A model generated the notes under the pieces. The model was not told the origin of the DNA and did no database searches. It saw nothing but the letters and a program-made list of their open reading frames with translations. 64,000 bases of DNA from CATOSP01 sp965237775 (GTDB lineage: Bacteria; Chloroflexota; Dehalococcoidia; Lucifugimonadales; UBA3495): positions 744,001-808,000 of the forward strand of contig OZ250155.1 in the NCBI GenBank assembly GCA_965237775.1, written 5' to 3'. Of this stretch, positions 42,111 through 50,801 are shown one piece after another. The first letter of the stretch is position 1, and each line of letters begins with the position of its first letter. The position numbers and the translations under genes are program-made.

Positions 42111-42749
42111 CTAGCTCTTAAGCCATTCGACGTCACCGCACAGGTCCGCGGGGTGGGACCGTGAGGCGAAGTCATGGTACTGACGGCGAGCCTCGTCGAT
42201 GCTGGTGTCGATGCCGTGACCAGGGTAAACGGCGGTGTCATCGGGCAGCGTCAGCAGCTTGCGGGTGATGCTGTCGATGATCTGGGTCAGAGCCTCGGGG
42301 CTGCGGGTCTTGCCGGGTCCGCCTGGAAACAGGGTGTCGCCGGAGAAAAGGTGCTTCCCTATCAACATGCAAGTTGCGCCGTCCGTATGGCCCGGCGTCG
42401 CCAGCATGGTTATTTCCTGGTTCCCGAACTTGATTACCTGGCCGTCTGCGAGATTTACGTCGGGGCTCTTGGGCAGGGCATGGGCGTCCGGGCCGCCGAT
42501 GCCAACCGGCGCCTCGACCGCGCCGGTAATCTCGTCAAAGCCCAGCAGGTGGTCCTGGTGGTTGTGGGTGATAAGGACGTACTTGATGCTGACGTCTCCG
42601 ACAGCGCCCAGCAACTTTTCAGGCTCTGCGGGGGTATCGATGATGATTCCCTCGTTGGTGTCCGGGCAGGTAATGATGTAGCCGTTGTTGTCGAAGGGAC
42701 CCATATTGATCTTGGTGATCTTGACTTCGCCGTCAAAGTGGAGGGCCAT
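42111..42749 (-). CDS. Metallo-beta-lactamase fold hydrolase (glyoxalase II-like)
   Basis: 212 residues from ATG 42749, which has GGAGG six bases upstream. ITHNHQDHLLGF gives the H-x-H-x-D-H metal motif in the form H-N-H-Q-D-H, with further ligands in ATPGHTDGATCML and a final YPGHGIDTSIDEAR. The opening NMGPFDNNGYIITCPDTNEGIIIDTPAE is family-like. It probably hydrolyses thioesters such as S-lactoylglutathione-type compounds, or acts on sulfur compounds; the size and motifs fit glyoxalase II-like proteins without the usual C-terminal domain. Confidence 0.87.
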   Translation of the reverse strand: MALHFDGEVKITKINMGPFDNNGYIITCPDTNEGIIIDTPAEPEKLLGAVGDVSIKYVLITHNHQDHLLGFDEITGAVEAPVGIGGPDAHALPKSPDVNLADGQVIKFGNQEITMLATPGHTDGATCMLIGKHLFSGDTLFPGGPGKTRSPEALTQIIDSITRKLLTLPDDTAVYPGHGIDTSIDEARRQYHDFASRSHPADLCGDVEWLKS

Positions 42750-42837
42750 TCTCTTCCTCCCAATGCTATCTGAATACTGGCCTAATTCTACCAAACAGGG
42801 GTTGGGCTGACAAAGACAGAGGAAACATCAACGATAG

Positions 42838-43275
42838 CTAGAGGTGGTCGATCACCAGGATAGTGATCCCTGGAATATTTGAGAGTCTCGCGTCGTTGGT
42901 CAAAAACGCCGTGGCGCCAGCCGTGATTGCTGTCGAGAGCTGGATGGCATCCGGGGTTCTGAAGTTGTATTCAGCTCTCAGTTGAGCGGCAGATGAAGCG
43001 ATTTCATGTGTAACTGGGATACATTGGATGTCAGTTGAATCTAGTAGAATTTGGCGATATTGGTTTGCCAGGCCCGTAGCGCCTTCTCTCAACGGGTGAA
43101 CCAGGATTTCTAGCAACGTGATCACAGAAGTAACTACCGTGATTCCACCATCATGAACCGACTCGAAGAACGGCTGAACCACATCCATGTATCTTGGATG
43201 TTCTTCGACGAAGTAGATCAAAGGGCTGGTATCGAGGCCGACGATTGTCCCTTCTAGACGATTTATCCATTCCAA
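42838..43275 (-). CDS. PIN-domain ribonuclease (VapC-like)
   Basis: 145 residues. The four acidic metal-binding positions are present: Asp in GLDTSPLIYFVEEH (about residue 15), Glu in VITLLEILVHP, Asp in RTPDAIQLS and Asp in LTNDARLSNI. PIN domains cut RNA. A usual VapB-like antitoxin is not adjacent; instead the start overlaps the end of the DUF262-HNH gene by 13 bases, so the two are translationally coupled and probably act together. The local sequence is less GC-rich than the core genes, typical of mobile defence modules. Confidence 0.8.
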   Translation of the reverse strand: MEWINRLEGTIVGLDTSPLIYFVEEHPRYMDVVQPFFESVHDGGITVVTSVITLLEILVHPLREGATGLANQYRQILLDSTDIQCIPVTHEIASSAAQLRAEYNFRTPDAIQLSTAITAGATAFLTNDARLSNIPGITILVIDHL

Positions 43276-45191
43276 GATTCTCGTTCCCGATTAACGTATT
43301 CGCCGGGATCAATTCCTTCCCAGACCTCCTTCCCTAGACTACCAATCGTCAGAATCGTATCAGAATCGCTTACCGGAATATCTTCATAGTCGATTACCGG
43401 CTCAATTCCGTCATCCACCGCATCACGCACGACAGGCTTTCCCATCGCGTATTCGATCCTCCTCAATAGCTCGTCTTCCCTTGCCGAATAGAACCTATCG
43501 AAATCATTGGACCGAAGAGCTTCGGGATCCACCGCTTGGGAACGCAAGATTGCGTCCATGCGTTGATCAGTGATCTTGGCCGTCCTTTGAATACTGGAAA
43601 GGTATGCACTTGGAGCATTACGCCCTATGATTCTATTGGTCCTTGCTGACAGAGGAGCTTTATTGACAATGCTGTCACATCTGACGGCTGGAATACCGTG
43701 ATCCCTACACCACTTCTGGGGAAATATGTGGTGAATGTCGATACTTTCATCGAAGTAGACTTGGTCGTCAATGGTGATACCAGTCCGAAAATCTTGAGCT
43801 CCATCCTGGATAGTAAGGGCATGTAGCCCTTTGTATGCGGCGCTGTTCCTAGTCCTAAGGGTAACCAATCGATTCCTATCAAAATACGCTTCTGATACGG
43901 TGCTGGGCTCGGATCCGCCTTCTATCCAGCTGAGGAGTTCCGGCAAATCCCGTGCAAACCTGGTTTCCGTGGTGCCACTATAAAGTTCCCCGAAAACACC
44001 ACACCAGAGCCACCGAGACAACTTGCTCCGTGTTCCTTCATTGTCTGCCTTTTCCCCCAATAGAGCCATAGTCGCCGATAATGGCACTAACTGTGTACCG
44101 TATGGAACGTCCTTAGCAGAAAAAATCTTCAGTGCATGCAGTAACTTCCCCGCTCTCTCGAAGCCGCCAGTGACTCTGTCAGCCCACTCACCATAGTCTT
44201 CGAGAGTGACCCGTTCGAGGATATCTTTTCGCTTGCATCCGATCCCAGCCGTGACATCACCTCGGTTTACCTTAGACCAGGTGACCACTAAGGCGACAGC
44301 CTGTAGAAATTCTGTGCTCTTCACTTCGTCGAGTATACGGTTCTCCTTCAATCTCGTGATCCGGGCCTTCCAGTCGTCTCCAAGTCTGAATTTCTTAGAG
44401 GCATATATGGCGGTCAGAATTTCGAACACATTCAATGGCACGCCACCGGTGTTCACCTTTTCAAAAACCTGGCAGACTGCCTCCCTTGGGGTTGCTGCAC
44501 TCATCCTGATTACTGGTACTCTGTATTCTTGAAATCGCCGTACTACCAACTCGTAGAAGCTGTTCCACCTCTCGAGACGCTCCATTACGGCCTCGGCGTC
44601 ACCCGCCTGTCGGAGGTATTCCTTCTGCCAGTTGTTTCGTTCAATCTCGTCCAACAGTGCGGTGAGTGGGAACATTTCGGCTTGACATTGCTTCTCCAGA
44701 CTCGAATAGTCCTTATCTGTTTCGCCCCTGAATGTCTTGATGATCCCATCATGGGGCACACTTACGATTGACTCCTCCCGGTCTGAATTCGGGTCCAAGG
44801 CCTTGTTGCAATCAAGGAAGTAGAGCCGCTGGATTTTCTTGCGTCTACTATCGGTCGTGTCAACGGGGCTCTTTCTCACGAGGGTCTGGTAGAGGGACGT
44901 GAGGCGTTGCTGACCGTCGAGAATGAGCTCTTCCGGGTCGATGGTCGATTCCTGGCTTGCACCTTCGACAGGACGGGCTTGGAAACCGGCACTGTTTTCA
45001 CGAGTTTCCAAAAGCATGACGGCGCCAATGGGGTACGTTAGAGAGACACTGGCGAGGAGGCTCCGAATCCTATCGTCGTCCCAGACCCAGCCTCTTTGAA
45101 AATCGGGCAACTGCAACCGGTTCTCGTCTATATGTTTGAGCAAATCGGGCAACGGTTCGTCAGTGCTGTCGAAGGTCTTCATCAGGGTCAT
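43263..45191 (-). CDS. DUF262 (GmrSD N-like) protein with C-terminal HNH-type domain
   Basis: 642 residues. The N-terminal DUF262 part has LPDFQRGWVWDDDRIRSLL and ILDGQQRLTSLYQ, the ParB/GmrS-like DGQQR nucleotide-binding signature; FEKVNTGGVPLNVFEILTA is also typical. Near residue 480 DESIDIHHIFPQKWC, followed by Asn-rich NKAPLSARTNRIIG, is a DUF1524-like H-H-...-N nuclease site. This is the domain order of GmrSD/BrxU-type enzymes that cut modified DNA in anti-phage defence. Start ATG 45191 or 45182. A 60-base sample at 44221 has 30 G+C, against 43 in uvrA at 52261, which supports transfer. Coupled to the PIN gene. Confidence 0.82.
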   Translation of the reverse strand: MTLMKTFDSTDEPLPDLLKHIDENRLQLPDFQRGWVWDDDRIRSLLASVSLTYPIGAVMLLETRENSAGFQARPVEGASQESTIDPEELILDGQQRLTSLYQTLVRKSPVDTTDSRRKKIQRLYFLDCNKALDPNSDREESIVSVPHDGIIKTFRGETDKDYSSLEKQCQAEMFPLTALLDEIERNNWQKEYLRQAGDAEAVMERLERWNSFYELVVRRFQEYRVPVIRMSAATPREAVCQVFEKVNTGGVPLNVFEILTAIYASKKFRLGDDWKARITRLKENRILDEVKSTEFLQAVALVVTWSKVNRGDVTAGIGCKRKDILERVTLEDYGEWADRVTGGFERAGKLLHALKIFSAKDVPYGTQLVPLSATMALLGEKADNEGTRSKLSRWLWCGVFGELYSGTTETRFARDLPELLSWIEGGSEPSTVSEAYFDRNRLVTLRTRNSAAYKGLHALTIQDGAQDFRTGITIDDQVYFDESIDIHHIFPQKWCRDHGIPAVRCDSIVNKAPLSARTNRIIGRNAPSAYLSSIQRTAKITDQRMDAILRSQAVDPEALRSNDFDRFYSAREDELLRRIEYAMGKPVVRDAVDDGIEPVIDYEDIPVSDSDTILTIGSLGKEVWEGIDPGEYVNRERESWNG

Positions 45192-45299
45192 ATCTCACCT
45201 TTCCTACAGCTATTCACATATTGGTTCACACCCGAGATTTGTGGATACTATGGGTGCAGATATCCTAAGAGGTAGGCAAAACCTGAAAAGATCCGATGG

Positions 45300-45920
45300 T
45301 TATGGAGCGTGCGACTGATCTTTGCTCAACTCATTTGAAGGATTGAGCATAGGTGGAAAGCGATCATCCAATTCCAGGTCTGAGACGAGATTAGACAAGA
45401 AGGCGTTGAGTCTGGACATCTCACCCCTTTTTACATCAAAAGGAATACCCGAGATGGTAACCACAGTGTCGATTCTCATCGGAAAGTGGTGAGTGATCTG
45501 CGATGCATCGTCGATGTGCATCTGAGTATGTTCTGTAATGTGGCTGCCCTCGCGTGGTCTTCTACCTTCGTTTCTGCCTTTGCTTGAACGTTGAGTTGAT
45601 GAGTTTAAATATTGGCTCCCAGATGGTTTCCACCCTGCCTTGTCTTCATTGTACCTCTTGAATTCCTCCAATGCGTACGTCACGCGCTGTTTATAGGCGC
45701 GCATCGTGCTCGAACTGATTTCAAGACCATGGACATTTTCGTAGCGGTGTACGACTGCCTGCAGATCAATCGCCAATACATCTTGAGCTTCTGAATCGTC
45801 TAGGACCGCCAGCACAGCGTTGCATGCGGACCTTAACGCCCGGGCCGAGGACTTCTTCATCATTCCTTTATCGCCCGCCCAGTTCAAGAAGGCGAAGAGT
45901 TGGTCTTTGGTTTCAGCCAC
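45300..45920 (-). CDS. Unknown protein upstream of the DUF262-HNH gene
   Basis: About 206 residues from GTG 45920 (AGAGGTG eight bases upstream). The N-terminal 70 residues are helical, with KDQLFAFLNWAGDKGMMKKS, SARALRSACNAVLAVL and STMRAYKQRVTYALEEFKRY, resembling a SAM-like or integrase core-binding DNA-binding fold. A polar middle (HITEHTQMHIDDASQITHH) and a C-terminal segment (IPFDVKRGEMSRLNAFLSNL) follow. A promoter lies just upstream at 45951-45980. It reads toward the DUF262-HNH and PIN genes, so a three-gene module is proposed in which it could be the regulator or sensor. Confidence 0.55.
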   Translation of the reverse strand: MAETKDQLFAFLNWAGDKGMMKKSSARALRSACNAVLAVLDDSEAQDVLAIDLQAVVHRYENVHGLEISSSTMRAYKQRVTYALEEFKRYNEDKAGWKPSGSQYLNSSTQRSSKGRNEGRRPREGSHITEHTQMHIDDASQITHHFPMRIDTVVTISGIPFDVKRGEMSRLNAFLSNLVSDLELDDRFPPMLNPSNELSKDQSHAP

Positions 45921-45950
45921 AGCACATTCACCTCTAATCATGATGCGTCT

Positions 45951-45980
45951 ATCGTAGCAAGGAAGAGCTCGAGATGTCAA
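45951..45980 (-). promoter_or_regulatory. Promoter of the DUF262/PIN module
   Basis: Minus strand: -35 TTGACA (45975-45980), 18-base spacer, -10 TACGAT (45951-45956), about 30 bases before the GTG start. Confidence 0.65.
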
Positions 45981-46377
45981 CATGATGTGGATAACACATA
46001 CCCAGTGTGCGCACCTATGAGTATCGGCGCAAACGACACCCTATTGGCAAATATTTAACAAGCATCATATCATGGGAGTCTGACATACCGATGTAGCGGG
46101 CGAGTGGAGCGCTTAGATACGAGACAACCATGCCTAACGTGATCGGAGACCAATTGGACACCTCCATTGATCGGTTAGGGTATGTGTATCTGAGTGATTG
46201 GGGGATGATTGCCGATGGACATGGACCAGTTGTCTATCGATATGTTACATACCAGGCTCTGAACGAAGAGGATGGCACACGCCCTGCGTCGCTTGACAAG
46301 GCCACCGCCGGAGCCTAACTTAGGCCGAAGCGCCAGACCATGCCGGTCGGCCAACATTTGATATCGAGGTAGGACTG
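45981..46377. other. Intergenic region between the defence module and the second selenoprotein gene
   Basis: No convincing gene. A 62-codon frame at 46130-46318 (MPNVIGDQLDTS) has no ribosome-binding site and no recognised family. The 16-mer GAAGCGCCAGACCATG near 46327 also occurs near 31829 upstream of rex. A weak promoter-like TTGGCA is seen near 46045. Confidence 0.4.
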
Positions 46378-47565
46378 ATGCCCAGGCTAGAACTGCTCAG
46401 CGAAGTACAACGCAGTATGCTCCAGATGTTTCCCTGCATGGAGCACGACGGCACTCCCTGGACTCCCATGGGCAAGCCCCTGTCGGAGAGTAAGGTGGCG
46501 CTCGTGACCTCCGCCGGGCTACATTTGAGAGACGATAAGCCATTCGTCATGGGAGGAGACTCTTCCTACCGTGTGCTCCCCAGTTCGACGCCGGTTGAGG
46601 ATATCCTGCAGAGTCACGCCAGCATCGGATTCGACCACACGGGCATCTACCGTGATATCAATGTCACCTACCCGGTAGACCGGGTGCGAGAGCTGGCAGA
46701 CCAGGGCGTCATAGGTTCCCTGGGGGAAAACAACTACTCCTTTATGGGCGCGCTTCGCGACACCTCCGAAGTGGTGGAGCAGACCGGGCCGGAAGTGGCC
46801 CGGAAGCTGGTCAATGAGGGAGTGGAGGTCGCCTTTCTGACCCCCACTTGACCCCTCTGCTCGCACGCGGTCAGCGTGCTTGCCAGGTGCTTCGAAGAGG
46901 CGGGGATCTCCACCACAGGGACCGTGTTCGTGAAAGAGCACGCCGAAAGGGTGAAGCCCCCGCGCATGTTGTGGGTCCCTTTCGCCTTCGGCAACGCCAT
47001 GGGAGAGGCTGGCGACACCAAACAGCAACACCAAGTTTTGCGGGCCGCATTGGACCTGTTGGACCGGAAACAGGGGCCAGTCCTTGAAGAATACCCCGAC
47101 GACACGGCCCCGGAGGCGCTGCTTCAGGCGTCGGCGGCGGGCCGTTCCAACGGCGCTGCGAGCCTCAGCCCAGCGGACGAATTGACCTCGCTGCGTTCCT
47201 ATTACGAGCGGTGGGTAGAGAAGCACGGCGGGCGCACCAACGTAGGCCTGTGCGGGGTGCCCCAACGCCGGTTTCGCGGCGTAGTCCGGTTCTTGGAAGG
47301 CTACGTCACCGGCGAGCAGCAGGCCGCGCCGGACCGCCCCGAGGATGTGGGGCTTCCCCAGTACATACGCTACTGCGTGGACGACCTGAAAGCCTTCTAC
47401 TACGAGGCCAGGATGGCTCAACGCCCCGGCGCCGCGGGCGAGGGGATACACGAATGGTTCTGGGGCGAGACCGCCATGGGTCAGCTAATCGTAAGCCTGG
47501 CTACCAAAATGGGAGAGTCCGACGACCCGGAGGTCAAGGCCATTCCCTACGGCCTGGCGAGGTAG
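46378..47565 (+). CDS. Glycine/betaine/proline-reductase B-like selenoprotein (in-frame TGA as Sec)
   Basis: 395 residues if TGA 46849-46851 is read as selenocysteine at codon 158. The first half ends EVAFLTPT and the frame goes on after TGA as P-L-C-S-H-A-V, giving U-P-L-C, the position where relatives in the GrdB/PrdB family have a redox Cys or Sec. The first half holds VPV-like DRVRELADQGVIG and EGVEVAFL; the second half LWVPFAFGNAMGEAGDTKQQHQVL. A SECIS-like hairpin starts 11 bases after TGA: stem GCACGC (46863-46868) and GCGTGC (46874-46879), loop GGTCA. These enzymes cleave C-N bonds reductively; the exact substrate is unknown. GAGG lies eight bases before the ATG. Confidence 0.85.
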
Positions 47566-47969
47566 GGGGAAGGCAACGGGACTTGTCGGGCGCGGGGTGA
47601 CGAGGTAGGCGCCACCCACCTAAACAGAGTATCCAGCTTGTCCAACAACCGCCCTACGTCCTGAAGCCCATCTCTGACCATTTGGCTGGGAAACGCATCC
47701 TCGTAGAAATTGGTATGCAGTCCGCTCGTGGCGAGGAAAAGCGTGGAAATTTCCTGGTCACCAGTCTCGTTTACAATTCGGCCCATAATTTGGTAGAGTA
47801 ATCGGTGATTATTGTGCTGCCAGCCCCGTTGCTCTGCCACGGCCTTGACCATTTGTGCCGCCGCGCCCCAGCCCTTTTCCGAGGCCTGCCGCAAGTCCCC
47901 AGCTTCCCATTCCTCCATGCCTTGGGCCAACAACGGCCTGCTGGATTCTCGATAATGCTGTACTTGCAT
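47547..47969 (-). CDS. PaREP1/HEPN-domain protein
   Basis: About 140 residues. LLAQGMEEWEAGDLRQASEKGWGAAAQMVKAVAEQRG (landmark about 11-47) is the PaREP1 helical pattern, a member of the HEPN superfamily. The R-x4-6-H RNase motif of active HEPN toxins is not clear, so it may be a nucleotide- or RNA-binding protein. Its 3' end overlaps the end of the selenoprotein gene by 19 bases, convergent. No MNT partner is seen nearby. Confidence 0.65.
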   Translation of the reverse strand: MQVQHYRESSRPLLAQGMEEWEAGDLRQASEKGWGAAAQMVKAVAEQRGWQHNNHRLLYQIMGRIVNETGDQEISTLFLATSGLHTNFYEDAFPSQMVRDGLQDVGRLLDKLDTLFRWVAPTSSPRARQVPLPSPYLARP

Positions 47970-48037
47970 TCCTGGTTGTCTCTCCTCTCCAAGACACGGC
48001 GACGACACGCCGTGGGCATCAATTATACATCGACCTG

Positions 48038-50785
48038 CTACGAGGCGGCGGCTCTATCCAGGTTCAGGGCCAACAACCGCTCCAGAATCTCAGAATCCGT
48101 GATGTCGTGGGGCCAGCCGTAGGCGTCCAACACCGCATTGTCCAACCGCTCGTGAACCATCTGCAACCACGTGGGGCGGGAGTTGTAGAGGTTGGTCAAC
48201 GTCCGCTTCTTCAGCTCCGACTCTGAGGCGCCGGGAGGATTAAGCCAGCCTTCCCGCAGCCGGTTTAACTCTTCCGCTTCCTTGGCTATGGCCGCACGTT
48301 GCTCTTCTGTCGGTCCCGGAAACGGGAACGTCTCGAAGCAGGTCGTGGGCGTATAGGTTCCTCCGCTACGAGATTCGCGCAATTGGCTGCCCAATCTTCT
48401 GGCCCAGGATTCGTGGATCGATGACGACAATATACCGAGCATGTAATCCTCATCGCTGGCTATTGCGATGACCAGGTTGGAGGCCAGCATTTCCTGTGTC
48501 AACCAAACGAAGAAACGATGCTTAGAAACCTTCGGAGTCCCAATATATCGTGATTTATTTGATAAGGCGCGACGCATCGAAATGGCTGGATAACCATGTA
48601 ACCACCAATTCTGTGCACGCCAGGGCATATTATTGGTGATTCGCTTTGGCTTCACCCACTTCTTGACATATTCGAAGGGAGCCTCGTAGAGTGCGGCCTC
48701 CGCCTCTGGCATATCGACACCAAAGTCAACGACCCAAACGTTGCGCGCGCGACGTGCAATATCAATCCCATTAATCCACCGCTTGAGCACGTCCCCGTTG
48801 GGCTTTCCGTGGGGGTTTGGGTCAATCAGCATGCTGGACGCGGTGGCCTCGGGCATATCGAAATCACCTACTTTGCCCACGCCTTGGAATGCTAGGTTCA
48901 GGTTCTTTTCAAGTGCTCTTGCCTGTGTGAGATCGAGACCGGCTGTTAAGTCGGCGTTGATGCCGGTTACCGTTTCCCCGTCAAGGATTCGATCAGTTGC
49001 ACTCCCGTCGTCGAAGCAAATGATCGAGATGTGTACTGTGGCACCATCTAATACCCAATCCTGATCTGACGTAGCCTCGAAGATGTCCCCTGAATCCTTG
49101 ATTCGTGAAAGGATCGCCCGGTTGGACTGGAAGCGAATAGCTTGGGTTCCCAGCAGGCCGACGCGTTTAGAGCTTCCGCCTTCGATCTGGGCACGGGCCT
49201 TTTCAAACCAGTAGCAGCAAAGGTCACTGGAATTAGGGATTCGGTCGCCGTAAAGTGAATACAATGCGTCGACGTAGTCATCGCCAAGTTGCTCTCGGAA
49301 GGGAACATGGCCCAAGAACGGTGGGTTTCCGATGATGAACTCGGCAGGAGGCCACTCTGGCTCTGTGGGATTTTCCTCATCCGCTAGATCCAGGACCGCA
49401 TCGGTCTTTGAGATGGAAACGAGCGGAGTCAGGATCGGGCTGTGGTCGTAGGGGAAGCCGTTGTTCTGATGCCATTGGATGTAACCGATCCAAAGCGCGG
49501 TGCGGGCCAACTCAGCGGCGTATGGGTTGATCTCCAGACCCAGCATCTGGTCTGGCTTCACCGTGGGCGCCAACCCGGGCCACCCCTTGGCGGCCGCGAA
49601 GTCGATGACCTGTTTCTCCAGGTCCAACAGCGACCGCAGGGCCAGATACAGGAAGTTCCCGCTGCCGCAGGCCGGGTCCAGCACTTCAACCTCGAAGAGC
49701 CGCTGTTGAAATGCGCCGAGTCTCACCCGCGCCGCATCCACCTCGTCTTCGATAAGAAGGTTGCCAACCTCCTGTTGAACGGCCTCCCATTCGGCTCTCA
49801 ACGGGGCGATCACCACCGGCTCCACCACCAGCATGATATCCTCGGCGCTGGTGTAATGGGCGCCCAGATGCGCGCGTTTGGAAGCATCCAGCGCCCGTTC
49901 GAACAGGGTGCCGAATATCGACGGCTCGATGTTCCGCCAGTTCTTCCTCGTAGCTTCGACGAGCCGGAACAATGCCAACTCGCTCAACTCCACCGGGTCC
50001 GAGTCGCTGAACAGGTCGCCGTTGAAGTACGCGATCTGAGTGGTGCCGAACAGACCGCCCTGGGCCATTAGCCCGAATAGGTTCCGAACAGCCTGGTCGA
50101 AATGCGCGGGGTCGCGGAAGTAGGTGCGCACGATCTGGGAAAAAGGGGACCCGGAGAGCAACCCAGCATCTTCGGCGTAGAGGCAAAACACTATCTGGTT
50201 GAGGTACCTGGCGAGTTTTTCCGGGTCTTCGGTGTGCTGCTCCATATCTTCAACGATGGCCTGAAAGAGGTCCGCAGTCTCCTTGGTCACCGTGTCCACC
50301 GAGCGGTCTGGACGCAACTCCGCCGGCGAAAAGAAAGCATACCGGAGCTTGTCCAGGTTAGCGGGTTGGTCTAACTCAACGACCGCAAATTCGTGCCGCA
50401 CCGTCTCCATGCCCGGAAAGTTGGTCTGTATCCATACAGTTTTGAACGAGGAGACGATTAGCAGCGGAGGCGTCTTCAAATGCACCTGGTAACGGAGCAA
50501 CTGGAGCAGGGCGTTGGGTAGATCGGCATCACTGCCCTTGAATTCCCAGCCGAATGAGCCTTCCAAATAGGCGTCGGCGAAGCCGCCGGGCACCCATTTT
50601 TCAAGGGTGAAAACCTCTTTGTCTCCGTAGTCGACCGGAGTGGGATGCCCGACCAAATCGCAGATATCCCGGAACAGCTCCTGGGAAGCCTGCTTCTCGC
50701 CGAACTCTACACCGCGCCACTTGGCGACGAATTGTTCCGGGGACATGCGGGGAAGCCCGGGCGAAATGTTGAGACTAGAGTTCAT
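48038..50785 (-). CDS. MmeI-type (type IIL) restriction-modification enzyme
   Basis: 915 residues, close to the 919 of MmeI. The N-terminal nuclease motif is FADAYLEGSFGWEFKGSD, the D...E-x-K of the PD-(D/E)XK fold. The methylase part has SAM motif I LDPACGSGNFLYLAL and catalytic motif IV IIGNPPFLGHV, marking an N6-adenine methyltransferase. The TRD-like end (NMPWRAQNWWLHGYPA... TCFETFPFPGP) precedes the C-terminal helices. Such single-chain enzymes methylate one strand of an asymmetric site and cut about 20 bases away. It lies 16 bases downstream of an unknown 370-residue protein. ATG 50785 is the start used, with a short GGGGG spacing. Confidence 0.87.
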   Translation of the reverse strand: MNSSLNISPGLPRMSPEQFVAKWRGVEFGEKQASQELFRDICDLVGHPTPVDYGDKEVFTLEKWVPGGFADAYLEGSFGWEFKGSDADLPNALLQLLRYQVHLKTPPLLIVSSFKTVWIQTNFPGMETVRHEFAVVELDQPANLDKLRYAFFSPAELRPDRSVDTVTKETADLFQAIVEDMEQHTEDPEKLARYLNQIVFCLYAEDAGLLSGSPFSQIVRTYFRDPAHFDQAVRNLFGLMAQGGLFGTTQIAYFNGDLFSDSDPVELSELALFRLVEATRKNWRNIEPSIFGTLFERALDASKRAHLGAHYTSAEDIMLVVEPVVIAPLRAEWEAVQQEVGNLLIEDEVDAARVRLGAFQQRLFEVEVLDPACGSGNFLYLALRSLLDLEKQVIDFAAAKGWPGLAPTVKPDQMLGLEINPYAAELARTALWIGYIQWHQNNGFPYDHSPILTPLVSISKTDAVLDLADEENPTEPEWPPAEFIIGNPPFLGHVPFREQLGDDYVDALYSLYGDRIPNSSDLCCYWFEKARAQIEGGSSKRVGLLGTQAIRFQSNRAILSRIKDSGDIFEATSDQDWVLDGATVHISIICFDDGSATDRILDGETVTGINADLTAGLDLTQARALEKNLNLAFQGVGKVGDFDMPEATASSMLIDPNPHGKPNGDVLKRWINGIDIARRARNVWVVDFGVDMPEAEAALYEAPFEYVKKWVKPKRITNNMPWRAQNWWLHGYPAISMRRALSNKSRYIGTPKVSKHRFFVWLTQEMLASNLVIAIASDEDYMLGILSSSIHESWARRLGSQLRESRSGGTYTPTTCFETFPFPGPTEEQRAAIAKEAEELNRLREGWLNPPGASESELKKRTLTNLYNSRPTWLQMVHERLDNAVLDAYGWPHDITDSEILERLLALNLDRAAAS

Positions 50786-50801
50786 ATCCCCCTGGCGCCC
50801 T

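Noticed and set aside
46130..46318. 62-codon frame MPNVIGDQLDTS
   Set aside because: No Shine-Dalgarno and no recognised family; could be a real small protein but unsupported.
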